From contig CAJNDT010001879.1 of the NCBI GenBank assembly GCA_905221615.1, forward strand, positions 1 through 64,000: 64,000 nt of DNA, read 5' to 3'. The position numbers were made by a program, and so were the translations under genes. Positions within the stretch are counted from its first letter, which is position 1. Every line of letters starts with the position of its first letter. The notes under the pieces are model-generated. The model made no database searches. It had not been told where the DNA came from and was given only the letters and a program-made list of their open reading frames with translations. The DNA comes from Symbiodinium sp. CCMP2592 (lineage: Eukaryota; Sar; Dinophyceae; Suessiales; Symbiodiniaceae). Of the stretch, positions 23,300-34,800 are shown piece by piece.

Positions 23300-24720
23300 T
23301 GCAGAATGGCTACAATCAGAGTGGGACAGGACAGTCTCCGCCCCGCTTCCGACCTCCAAGCCATTCAGTTCTGGAGCTCCACGAAGACCCTGGATTCGCA
23401 CGCGCATGCCGGGACCCAGCACCTGCCACGCGAGTCCGATTCCCAAAGCCCCACAGACGCCCAGTCACTTCTCTGGCACAAGCCACCTGAGCGGAGCTGG
23501 AGCTGCCCGTGGTGTTTGATGCCTGGAGCTCAAACTTTGCCAGCTGCAGTTCTTTGGGGATGTTGTCGCAAGACCCTTTGACCGCAAGTGACAGTGAAGG
23601 TGCCTGACGTTCTCGCTCTAAGGCTTCACGCTCCTTCCTCAACGCTTCACGTTCTTTCTCCAGTTGCAGTCGCTCGCGCTCCTGCCTGGAAAAAGCAAGA
23701 TGTAACAGGACTCTTCGAGGCCAAAGCCCGGGCAAAGTGCAGAGACCGGCAAACAAGCCTAAACATCGTAAACACCGGCCTGATGGCTTCACGCTCCTTT
23801 TCCAGCTTTTCTCGCTCCTCCATCACCGAAGGGGCTCTTATGCGACCCGTCCTAATGACCTTCCGACGGCCGTAAAATCCTCGTCCAGGTTTCTTGAAGC
23901 TGTGTCCTGCTTCGGCACGCCATTGGAGGGAGCAAAGCGGCCTTACAAACTAAAGCATGGATGCGGCAAGTGCGGCGACGGCAAGAGCGCTAGCTGCAGA
24001 TAAGGCTCTGTTGCGTTTGCGACGATTCAGCTCCATCTGGTACCGACGGCCGAAGCGGAAGCAATACTCGTCAAAGGAGATCGTGCCTGCGAAGGCAGAC
24101 AAGCAACCTTCAAGTTTCGTTGCTAAACGCAGCATCTGCCTGAACGATCGGTATCCAGCTGTTGGCGCAGTGCATCGGCTGTCTTGTGTATCTCTTCATC
24201 CTGAACCAGCACATGCTGCTAGCGAGCAAAATCAGCATCAACCGTACCCGGTTCCATGTCCACCGGGGAAGTGGTCTTCTGCCCTACATTGCCCTACATC
24301 TCGCTTGTGGATGCTGCCTACCTTTTTGTCTAGTCACACGAGTCTTCCTTGGGCTAGAACTGCTTGCAAACGAGATTCCGTTGCCGCTTCGTCACAACTT
24401 CTGGCGAAGAGTCTGCAGGCCTGCTTCCGCTGTGCCGTATGGTCATGTGAAGGCAGTCATGCAATCCGTCGAGTTGCGAAAGAGAAATGTTTCATGTGAG
24501 AGCAGCACACAGGGCTCCTCAAGGTTCTCCCTTGAGAACTTCAGCAAGTCTGTAACTTCATGAGTAGTGTCAGGCGGCTGAAGGCATCGGAAGCTCAAGC
24601 AAGTGCTGCAACCGGGGCCTCCTCCGCGTCAACTTCGCCAGATCCGTCCTTGTCCGCAGCATCGAACTGCTTCCGCAGCTCCTTAACGTTATGCAGGCCG
24701 CGCTGAGGGCTTCTTGGTGA
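23300..24720 (-). CDS. EF-hand and charged coiled-coil protein, exons
   Basis: Exons in order on the minus strand. Near 24,690-24,615 a full EF-hand loop, KELRKQFDAADKDGSGEVDA, has Asp/Asp/Ser at positions 1, 3 and 5, Gly at 6 and Glu at 12. Near 24,100-24,000 (acceptor CAG|GCACG) is the second half of another loop, GTISFDEYCFRFGRRYQ, with a basic helix. Near 23,895-23,785 is GRGFYGRRKVIRTGRIRAPS followed by a charged helix. Near 23,705-23,600 a coiled coil of repeating EKEREAL units follows. The features suggest a calcium-responsive scaffold or nucleic-acid-associated protein; the family is not recognised. Joins between exons are inferred from order and style only. Confidence 0.55.
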
Positions 24721-24829
24721 CGAATCGTTCTGAATACAGCAAATGGCAAGTCGCTCATTGCAAAAGTTCAACGCCTGATGACACAAGACTGTAACATGTC
24801 TCTGCAAGCTTCCATCTGCGAGCAAGCCT

Positions 24830-26270
24830 CCGAGATCACTTCAGCATCGAACATTTGCTCACAAGCCGGGCGAGCCATCTCAATTGAAGCACTCGTTGAT
24901 CGTACAATTTCTGTGCGACTATACTCTACACAGATACTATCAGCCCAGCAAACTCGAGCGTTGTTTCGGGGACTCAGGCAGGTTGCCCATGCACGTTCTC
25001 TAGATTCTAGACATGCCTGTTGTGTTCCGCTTGAGCTTGGACCGGAGCCAGAGGCGGTCTCAGCCTGGACTCCTGGACGACTCATACTAGTATCTCATAC
25101 CCAAGGGCACCCCTGCTACCAGTAGACGCCAGCAGGAAGCTTGCTGTGATGCTGTTTTGTCACAAACTTCGTGAGACTCTCGGACTTCTGGCGATAACCC
25201 TTCGGAGTTTCAGGCCTCGCAGAGGTCAATGACCCATGGCCCACAGAAGTTATGCAGAGTAACCTAGCGGAATGGTTCTTCATTTGTGTTCTGGCATCAT
25301 CTAATGGTCATGGGAGACTTCACCACCTGCCTTTGGAAGGTGGTATCACGAAAAAATCAAAGTCACGTGCGGAACGCTTGTTGAACCGCACATGACGTGC
25401 ACCGGGAATCCGATAGTGTACACTAGAACCAGGATCAGTAGCTCTCACACCGAGAACTAAATTTTGCACCCTCGCATTGCAAGCTCACGCGCCTTTCCGG
25501 TTTGTGCAATCAGCACCTGACCACAGTGGAGCGACTCACGCACCCTGAAGAAGAAAACGAAGAAACCTGGACACGTCTCATGACCCTGTGTCTTGGCACA
25601 GTGCATCGGAAGCAAACGCCGTATGCGAGCTTTCGTCCACGACAACGCTTTCCAGGGCTGTTGTGTGGCAGCCGACATATTCCAGAAGACGCTGTTCTTT
25701 CCGTACTTAGCATGCTACACCAAGCATTGTAGGATATTGTAGGGTTTAGGATCCAGATCACTTGATGTAGGTCTTATGATGTAGGCTTCGGCTTGAGAGC
25801 TTGAGATTATTTAGAGATCTGGAATGCACTTCGGTCACCATGACACTCTCGAAGCACGGCGCAAGGGGAGATCTGGCAGCAAGGAAGCACAAGGAAGCCT
25901 CTGTGGGAAAGGGCCCCTTTGGCACTTGGGATTCGGGCCACCCGTTTCCGATTATGCGACGATGCCCTATCCGCCTCAAGCCGAACATTCTGGAAATATT
26001 GGTTGCCGAATTTCATCGTCCCACTACCCAATCGAACATAATGGGACGTTTTCAAACATGAACCTGAGGGCATTCTCCAGAATGTGCACAATGAGAAACA
26101 GGAAGAAGCCATCCCGTCCCGCACTGCCTTCTTGTGGGCGCTGCGCTCCGGCATTTCTCTTTGTAGGAGGGCTAGAACACAGGCTTCAATCTCTTTGACT
26201 GCAATCGGGAGACCTAACCACAACTCACAGGAACACAGGGATCTTCACCGAAATCTTTTTGCCAGGCTGC
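24830..26270. other. No recognisable gene
   Basis: Probably intron or intergenic DNA between exon groups that share the minus strand. Short open frames only; none shows a motif. Confidence 0.4.
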
Positions 26271-26369
26271 GGTCCCTTAGGAGAGTGTCTCCGTCGCAAA
26301 GAAATGCATTCGCATCCATGACCTGGCCATTTCTTCACATTGACACGGCCTTTCGCAGTCTACAATTGC

Positions 26370-27035
26370 AAGCGCATGTCCGACCTCGGTCCCAATACGC
26401 TTGCCATCCATGAACACCTTGTAAGATGACCCGCCCCAATCCACAATGATGTCCGGATGGAAGTCCTCAATCACGCTCTGAAGGCTCGCGACACGTGAGA
26501 CCAGCTCGCACTGGTGCTAACGCTGAGGCGTAAACAAAACTTTCTTCGGGTAAGCCGCAGCCCTGGCGAGCACGACATGTCAGACTGCAAACTAAATTAC
26601 ACATAAACATGAGCTTAGATGACTAGATGTTCATTTCAATGTGCGTGCCCATCCCGACCCGCCTTGGTCAACGACAAGCTGAAATCATTGAGAAGCTGAG
26701 GAAATTTATAGCGCTTGGTCTGGGGGTCCTGTGCAAAGACTGCATGGACAGCCCTTCGACAACAAGGCTAGAGCATGCTTGTTAAAACGTGTGTCCTTCG
26801 CTCGGTTGTACACGCGTGTCTGCGCCAACGGGAAGGCCTCCGCAATGGCTTCTGGGTCGTGCGTGCGAGCTGTCATCTTGAGGAGTCACCGTTGCCCGGC
26901 CTCCTTCAAAGCAACGTGAAAGCGTTGAGCAGCGCTCTCTGGACTTCTTCCGGCAAGCTCTTTGAGGTCCACGAGGACGGGGTCGTTCGGCTTGAGCGCT
27001 GACCAGGGCAGAGGACTCAAGGCATGAAATGGCAG
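26370..27035 (-). CDS. Two host exons, gene unidentified
   Basis: Exon near 27,005-26,890 (acceptor CAG) reads LKPNDPVLVDLKELAGRSPE followed by an amphipathic helix. Exon near 26,510-26,392 (acceptor CCAG|TGCGAG, possible donor GAG|GTCGG) reads VIEDFHPDIIVDWGG followed by SSYKVFMDGKRIGTE. Both have strong coding composition. They lie between the two EF-hand exon groups and could belong to either gene or to a third. No enzyme family was recognised. Confidence 0.5.
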
Positions 27036-28469
27036 CGCAGGGATTCCAAAACGCAGGAAAAAGCCGGACATTGTGTGCTTTTAGAGCTCGACACACTCAG
27101 CATAACATAATATAGTCAGTGTATACATGCCAGCACTAGCGGACGAATGCAAGCAAGGATCAATACCCAATCGAGTTGATCAGGACGATCTCCCTGCCAG
27201 GGCATCCAAGCACATGACAAAGTTAGTCTAAGAGTGGCACCCACACTGCACCCACGATTCGGCTCGGTTGAATGTAGGCAAGAGGCTGGTAAGCCAGCGC
27301 TGGCTGCTTAATAGCTGAGATCAAATCTTGCAAGGCTTGGCCATTGACGACCTGCACAGCTTGCACGATTTGCCAGGACCCTCTCCTCGCTCCACGAGAG
27401 CATCAGTTCAAGTACTCTAAAAAGTCTCACATTGAGAGCAGCTGTGTGAAGCAATTTGCAGGACATGCCTTGGTCCCTGTCGGCACAGACACCGACAGGC
27501 CAGCAGCATCGTATGCCTGAATGCAATTGCCACAAAGAGAATCAGCCAGAGGAAGCGAGAGCCAGAGAGGCTCCGCTCCGCTCCCAAAGGCGCTCCTGTG
27601 TGGAGGAGGAGCCCACCGAGAGCAGGAGAAGCTTCGGATCCGTGAGCTCGCCTCGGGGGTTCAGCCGTCGCCTCTACGAAGGAAACTTTGAGAATTTATA
27701 ATCCCGGTTTGCAAGAACCAACGTCTGCCGCAAGAGATGGCTGTGCGGGAAAGTTACAGAGTCCAGCTTGGGCAAGGATGCCGTTGTTTTCCTGTGCCGG
27801 CACTCTCTCAACTACTTGTACCTTGACTGCGGGCCATACCGATGCCCGATCCGATAACTACTGCCGGCTGACTGACCCTTGCGGAACCCCAGGAAGATCG
27901 ATCACCTACACTTTCCGAAACCAAAAGTTCAGAGTTCAGCAATGCAGCCGCTCAGCATGCTTTTTGGGGCTTGAAGATTCGTCTGTTATGTTCAGAGGGA
28001 CTTCTCACCTCGCCTATATCGGGTATACTTATGTGGTATGCTGCAAGTAGCCTGCTAAAACAACTGGCAGCGCCTGCCTGGCATTCCAAGTCAAACAAGG
28101 CAATCCGTTCCTGAGCTGCTGTGTCCAACCGAGACTGAGGCTGATAAGCAGCATGTGATGTTCGCTTTTGCGAAGAAGCTGCCATCCGCGCCTCGTCCTG
28201 GGCCGGGTGCAAGTGCACGATCATGGCTTAAGTTTAGTCGCACCGCCGCTGATGGCTGGCTGACAAAAAAACTAGATCTGCCGCCGGCAAAATCACGATT
28301 CCTGCCAACAATACTGACTGCAGTGAAGAATATGGCTAATTCATACTTGGTTCCTCTGCTGAAAGGAAAATGTGCCGCGTCTGCACGGTGTGAAGCGATG
28401 ATACTTCAGTCTTGTCCAGCAGCACCTTGGAGGCCAGGAATGTTCTCTAAGGCACGGTAAAGCTCACAA

Positions 28470-29690
28470 GAGCACACCACGCTTTCGGATGAGGCGAACA
28501 CCCAGTCGAGGAACTCGTCTACATCCTTAGGGCATGTGCAACGAAGCATTGACGCGCTCGCACCGAGCCGAACCCCAACACGTCTGCAATTCAACATTTC
28601 AGGAAGCTTTAGTCTTGTGTTCTTTACCTGCACTCCACTTCGTGCGAAAAAAGCTGACTAGCCTCAGGGAGTCTTCTTGAGATCTTGTGCCCTGCTGGTG
28701 CTGGCAGCAACACGGGATTTTCGCCCGCACAGGTTGCAGAAAGAAAGACACAACTTCTTCGGCTCAACTGGAAAAAGCAGGAGAACTGGCTTTTGAAGCA
28801 CTAAAACAAAAAAATCCCAGCATTGGTAGTCGCAGTTCGAACCGCATGCCGTCGAGGGAACAGCAGTCGCGGAGCTTTGATGAACTCGCGATGTGATGCT
28901 GTTGATGCTTTTCTTCCGCGCAACACTATTGTTGCTTGGAAAGCATATTCTGATGTGGCATGTCAGCACAAGGGTTGGGCATTCAGTAAGTGTAGTCCTT
29001 GTACTGTCATGTTTGCTTGCATCTCCGAAACCTAATGCCTCCAAGATGCCACAAAGCCATCTCCGTTGGTATCCAAACCTGTTGGGTCGCTGCAAGGAGC
29101 TGGCGACTCTAGATCTCATCTCACACGACAGTACGAAGGCGCTAGAGCTTGTGCAAAACTTGCAGCAAGAAAAGAAAGCTTTGTTCATCACTTCTGTAGA
29201 ACCTACCCATTGCTCAATGAACTGGCCTGCCAACAGCCTGTCTAACGTCTCGTGCAAGTTGGACCTCTGGGGGCACACCGAGACTTCTCTCTGGCTCTGT
29301 GCTCGGGCATTTGTCGTTCCGAAACGCGCCTCTTATTTCTACGTCGTGTGCGTGACCTCATCCTGCAATCCGCCTACTGCTCTTCCTGTCAGCTGGGAGA
29401 GCGGCCATTTAGCCTTCTTGAATGTGCCAACCCGGTCCAGAACATAGTACAGCTCGTCTTTGTCTATGTAGCCATCCTTAGCCAAAGCCACGGCCCCTCT
29501 GGAAGGAGGCCTCACTCCTAAACGAATTGTCGCCAACGCTTGAGTCGAAACCTTACCTCAACAAACTGCTCTGACGCACTCCTGTCGCTCAAGTCGAACA
29601 TCGGTCAGGCCGCACCGTTTGAGTCCACACGCCGCAGCACTTGATGAAGGGTATGCTTCACCTCCGAGCAGTGAAGGCTCAGGCCGCCTG
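28470..29690 (-). CDS. EF-hand calcium-binding protein, exons with GC-AG introns
   Basis: Four exons can be joined in frame. Exon to 29,614 has a helix (EVKHTLHQVLRRVDSNG). A GC-AG intron (29,613-29,477, 137 nt) splits the first loop, which becomes DSNGDGYIDKDE, a perfect 12-residue EF-hand loop. The exon from 29,476 continues ELYYVLDRVG. A later exon (about 29,094-29,050) reads GLDTNGDGFV. A second GC-AG intron (29,049-28,526, 524 nt) joins it to DVDEFLDWVFAS, completing the second canonical loop, DTNGDGFVDVDE. The ends of the second exon and the 5' and 3' limits of the gene are unknown. It is likely a calcium sensor or an EF-hand domain of a larger signalling protein. Confidence 0.75.
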
Positions 29691-29699
29691 TAAAACCTT

Positions 29700-31320
29700 T
29701 CTGACTCGAATGGCGAAAATTATCGAGAGATACCAAAAGCATGCACAACAGGGAGTGAGAGGCAGCGCCCAGCACTTCACGGCGCGAGGATGCATTCCGA
29801 TAACCTAGTTCTAAGCCCGCACTGATTCTTGTGGTCGAGGCAGGGATCATGAGCTAGTTCTCTTTCACCATCTGTCTCCGGAAAACACAAGTGCTCCGCA
29901 TCAATCCCAAAGCTCATCTAGTGACGAGTGACTCTCGCGAGCAAACCCGTTTGCGAAACCGTCCAGAAGCCCAGAACGGTGCTAACATGACACGGAGCCT
30001 GACTTACCCTAGACTCTAGCCGAACCAAGACACCTCCAGCAGCTTTTCGGCCGGAGGCGCGCTCATGAAATACAAGGCGCCATTGAAACAGCTTTCAGTT
30101 CAGCACAAGCACCGGAGCTTGAGAAAAGTGGCATTCACAATAATTCACAGCTTGAGGCTAGCATGTCAGCCCGACTTCCGACTCAACAATATTGAACAAC
30201 AGTCTGACTACATGCCAGCAGTGAGTGACTACGGTGCGGTCTTTGGCGCAGCAAAGCCGACAAGTCTGAGAAGGTGAGTCAGTCAGGACTCATCAGCAGG
30301 AGCGCTTGCAGCGGCATCAGCAGGGGGGCTTGCGGCTGCCTAGGTTGTTTCCGCAGCACTGGGCTCAAGCCTATGCGCACACCGCGGTCTTGGTAAGCAA
30401 GGTTGCCGATTCTGCGCTGGATTTTGCTTTGGCTTTCGCCTCAGCATCCGAGAACAGTTCGCAAGAACTTACAACTCACGCGGTCGGGAGACTCAGTCCC
30501 TTTCCCTTAACTTCTTCTTCTTGTTCCATGCTCGTGCCGAGAGGTCACCTGGCCAAGAGTTGCTGCCAGCTCGCAAAAAGGATTCCGCATGATTCCGACA
30601 GCACGGAAAGTTCGTGAAGACCGCTAGGGGGGGGGTCCTGTCACGATGATGGCATCGATGGACCTGTAGAGAATCAGCAACACCGCGACCGATGCCTTGG
30701 CTCCGGCTCTGGCGCTGAACTCCAATGCAAAGTGGAGACGCCCGAGAGGCCCCTTCTGATATTGGCCAAGGTGCGCCAAAGGCTGCAAAGTACATGGGGA
30801 GGCTTGCGGCTTTCTTTAGTGGAGCTTCGACATCTGTTTCATCTGCCTTGCTCTGAGATGCGTTGGACCTTGATTGCGTCGGGATCCGATTAAGAAGCTT
30901 CTTTGGCTGCGTAGAAGACATCTCCAAGGTCGAAGCGAGTTAGAAGTTGCGGTGGAATTAGAGCTGTTTCTGGGCGCCGGTGAAGGCGGTGGTTCTCGAA
31001 GCGGAACGCCAGGAGGACCGGGTTTGCCCTTTGCTCCGGCCTGGGCGGTTCCCAGTAATCACTCCGTGAGCGGATGTGAGCGAGCCCTGGCAGGCCAACC
31101 GGCGGATACAGGCTCTCGAGTTCGCCGCAAAAGCGGCTACTTACCGTTGCGCATCTCACTCCGTCGATGCACCATGCGACCGACGTGATGAAGTGTCCAT
31201 CCTCTCTGTGTAGATGGTCATGAGTTTCAGTGGTAGGGCCTGAACAATGGGAAGAGCCTGTAGGCTCTTCAGGCCAGGGCACCCGCATGGCCCATGGTTG
31301 CGACATCTGGACAGTACGTG
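29700..31320. other. No recognisable gene
   Basis: The flank between the EF-hand exons and the LINE. Some minus-strand frames are moderately long (for example 30,493-30,927) but lack motifs and look like chance translation. Confidence 0.4.
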
Positions 31321-31329
31321 GAGCTCACT

Positions 31330-31380
31330 GCATCCATACATATCCAAACATACATTGACATGCATTGACATACATACATA
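31330..31380. repeat. Left part of tetranucleotide (CATA)n microsatellite
   Basis: Degenerate CATA/CATTGA units ending in ACATACATACATA at 31,368-31,380. The last 13 bp recur at 43,103-43,115 and are the inferred target-site duplication of the LINE. Confidence 0.8.
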
Positions 31381-31419
31381 TTTTCCATTCTCTGCGGTAG
31401 TGTCGCTGTCGACGCTCGC

Positions 31420-31878
31420 CTAGCTGCTGAATTCTGGTGAAACAAAGGAAGAGGATCTCAGACCCTGGGGACAGAAAATACATCCCGCGGATGTCAGCCA
31501 CTGTTTGGCCGGCCCAAGTCCTCTTTCAAAGTCTGCGCAGCGGACCTGCAACATGCTGCCTTCTTTGGCAGCAGTTTCAAGACCCTGAGCAAGAACGAAG
31601 CATGCCTGCTCAAGCCAAGTGCAGTAGGCCTGCCCAAGTCGAAGGCTAACGCTGGTCGGAACAGAGGGAGAGATAACAACCGGCGGAGGAGCCTGGAGCT
31701 CAAAGCAGGGACCGCATTGGCACGCAGGAAGGTTAAACCGTGGTAGCGGAGCCCACTCAGGTGCAGTTCCAAGCGCGAAGGCCTGCTTGGCCAGCTTGGT
31801 GCGGGCAGTCTGCTCCGGCTCGCCAATGAATTCTGGATCCAAGAGCAAGAGCACGTTCTCGGCGGCTTGTTGAATCTA
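31420..31878 (-). pseudogene. C-terminal extension of LINE ORF2 after an in-frame UAG
   Basis: The main ORF2 frame stops at TAG (31,878-31,876) but the same frame stays open for 151 more codons to another TAG at 31,422-31,420. The extension begins IQQAAENVLLLLDPEFIG and keeps protein-like composition, with CQCGPCF and long helices. The simplest reading is a Gln or Trp codon mutated to UAG in this copy. Readthrough is the alternative. Confidence 0.6.
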
Positions 31879-34800
31879 TCCAACATCGGTGTGCTCATCT
31901 GCCCACTTTTGCACTGTGTTGCGCAACACTTGCAAGGGCTCAGCAACCTCCGAGACCACCTCCCAAACGACCGATTCGTCAACCTCTTCTAGCGCGTGCA
32001 AGGCAGACAAAAGCCCTGTGGACACCGAATCCTCAGTATCCAAAGCTTCGAGGGCGCTGAAGGTTCCAGGGATCGGGAAAGGGGGCATCTGTGGATGCAC
32101 GCACTCTGCCAGGGCCTTACCATCTTGAGAGGGTGAGAATCGACCCCACCTCGTGATACATTTGGTGCTGGAGATGAGATGCCGTCGAAGGCGGCCGACC
32201 GTGCCATAGGTACGTCCGCAAGCATGGCAGATCGGCGACTTCCCTAACAGGTATGCACGAGACCTGTATCCATGGGCTCGCGCCGCATGCCCGGCCCAGG
32301 CTACTCGCGATCCGAACAGTCTCGCACATGGGATGCAGGCTTCCACGAAGGCATCACTGGGGACGTCCTCAGGTCGCGAAGCTGGAGCTTGCTGCTTGAG
32401 GGCACGATAGAGGCCGTCCAAGGTGGCCAGCACCCGCTGACGACACACCTCCAAGCCCTGAGCCCGCAAGAGCAGGCCCTTGAATCGTCCTGGCTGCTCG
32501 CACATAAAGGTGCTCCACGCATCCCAGTCCTGCAAGGGATGCTGAAGAGTGCACGTTTTGTGTGTCCAGCGAAACAACCACTCAAGAGCAGCCTTGAGCG
32601 CTCCGAGATACTCAGCATCTGTTCGTAAGGCTGCCCAGAGTTCTGCCGGTCCCGAGCGGACAAGCAAGCGAAGGTACAGCAGGCTCTGAACATGCAGGGT
32701 TTCTTGCGGGCCCGGCAACTCTGTCAAGGCTAAAACAGTGCAAGCGTGGATATGTTGGTCTCCCTCAGCCGGAAAACCGCATATTGCCCTGTACATGGAC
32801 CATAAAGTCCCGCTGAAGGCTTGAAGCTCTTGACGGTTAAGCGCAGGCCAGGACCCGCAGCCATAAAGGAATTTGGGAATGACTGACGCTTTCAGGATGA
32901 AGGCACGCCTACTGATGGGGACCCCTTTAGCCTTATAGACTTTGTGGCGGCCCTCAGCGAATGCGGTCCACGCCTGTGCTGCTCTATACTTCAACTCCAC
33001 CAACATGCTTCCTCGCACGGCCTGAAAGGCCCCAAGGTGTCTGTAACACGCGACAAGGGGCACCTCCACCGGTTGGGACGTTTCACGAAGAGCATGTATA
33101 GCTCCCTTGTGTCCGGCGGGTCCAAACAGCTGTCGTCGAGCGGCCCTAGACCCCGGACCGGCGGCTTGTGCAAGAACTGCCGTTTTGTTTGGTCCGAACG
33201 ACATGCGGAATCCAAAGTTGGCAAATGCGTCACACAGACTGCCTACACAGGTTGCAATGGCTGAAGCGAGCCTCGAGCTGGCCTTTCCCACTCGCATGGT
33301 TGCGGTGTCATCTGCCCATACAAGATCGCCGATCGGGATTGTGGCTTCCTGACTCGAGCATCCCTCTAGGATTTTCTTCCCATCCCACGGAAGGCGCGGC
33401 AATGCAGCCGCTGAGTCAGGACTCAGGCCTTCCATGGCATCACGCTCATCCAGGATGCGGCCAACCAACATTCCGAAAAGGATATCGGCCCACGACGAGC
33501 CGGGTCTTGTTCCCCGAGCTGTGAGAACCGCCATGGAATCGTCCCTCAGCAGGAACCAGGACCGATCCGACAGGTGTTGTGCTGTCGCTTCAAGCCAAGG
33601 AGACGCACCGGCACGCTGGAGACCCGTTTTTTCCCTAACATGCTTGCGAAGCATCTCCGCCTCATCGGCCGTGAGTCCAAGCCCTTTGCATATCTGCTCA
33701 AGCTGGGGCTCGCCTTCATCGGAAGTGCCACAGGAAGCAACCAGCTGCCGGACCACATTGTAGAAGGCAGATGCAATATCAGAGAACAGCACAAAGCAGC
33801 TCTGTCGCAAACGCAGGTTATGACGCAAAAAGGCTCGCACCAAATGCGCCCCGAAGCACACCGATTGCCCCGGTTTACCACCGAGTTGCAGCGTTGGTGT
33901 CTGTTGGACATACAAATCACGGATTGCCGGCCGCACCGCCTGGTGCATGATCTTGGCAAAGCATGGCAGGAGTATGATTTGGCGGAATGAAGCACACAGG
34001 TCTTTTGGGCCTCGGCCCTTGTGGAACCAGACTGCCAAACCACCTTTCATCCCCATGGGCTCCTGGCCTCGAAACAGCAGCTTCATCAGGAGTGGGAAAA
34101 GGAGATCCGCACAAAGCGTTGCATAGCTTCGCATCAGTTCATTGGGCACTCCGTCCATCCCCGCTGCTTTCCCAGCTTTCGAGGATAGCATGAGTCGCAC
34201 AAGGTCTGGTCTAGTTGGCAGCTCGCTGGTGTCCGGAGGAGCTGGCCAATCAAGATGACATACATCCAGCCGCGGCCCGAGGGCCTGCGTGGGTATCACG
34301 GTGCCTGCTTCCATGGCCGCAAAGTAGTCGCGCCAGCGCTTCATTGCGGACGCGGCATCCGGACACACCACACCACTAGCATCCTTGACCTGCGGGAGGG
34401 GTTCCGGGGCGTATGCTTTCTTGCGCTTGTGCCTAAGCAACTTATGCAGCGCATCATGAACCTCCGAGTTCGGTCCGGAGGCCAAGCGCTCCGCCAAGGC
34501 CGCGGTATACTCCGCCCTGTCACTTTTACATGCCAGCCACAGCTTCTTGCTGCCAACACGGATGTGGTAAAGATACAACACATGGGCCGTGAGCGCACGA
34601 TCAGCCCACGGCCCGTACCAGGGCGTGTCCTTTGCGGATTGAGTGTCCCCTCGCCATATCGCCAAACAGAAGGCAAGGAGGCTGCATCTGCACTGTTGCT
34701 GGAGCTTTCCTAGCCTACGCTTGAGGCTGGTAACGTGTTTCTGCAGATCCCACGTGGTATTCTGCAAGTAAACATGGTGCGGCCGTGATGGCTTGGCGGG

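Noticed and set aside
30890..31306. Gly/Pro-containing readings on both strands near 31 kb as another collagen-like exon
   Set aside because: There is only a loose Gly-rich segment on the plus strand, with no regular Gly-X-Y triplets.
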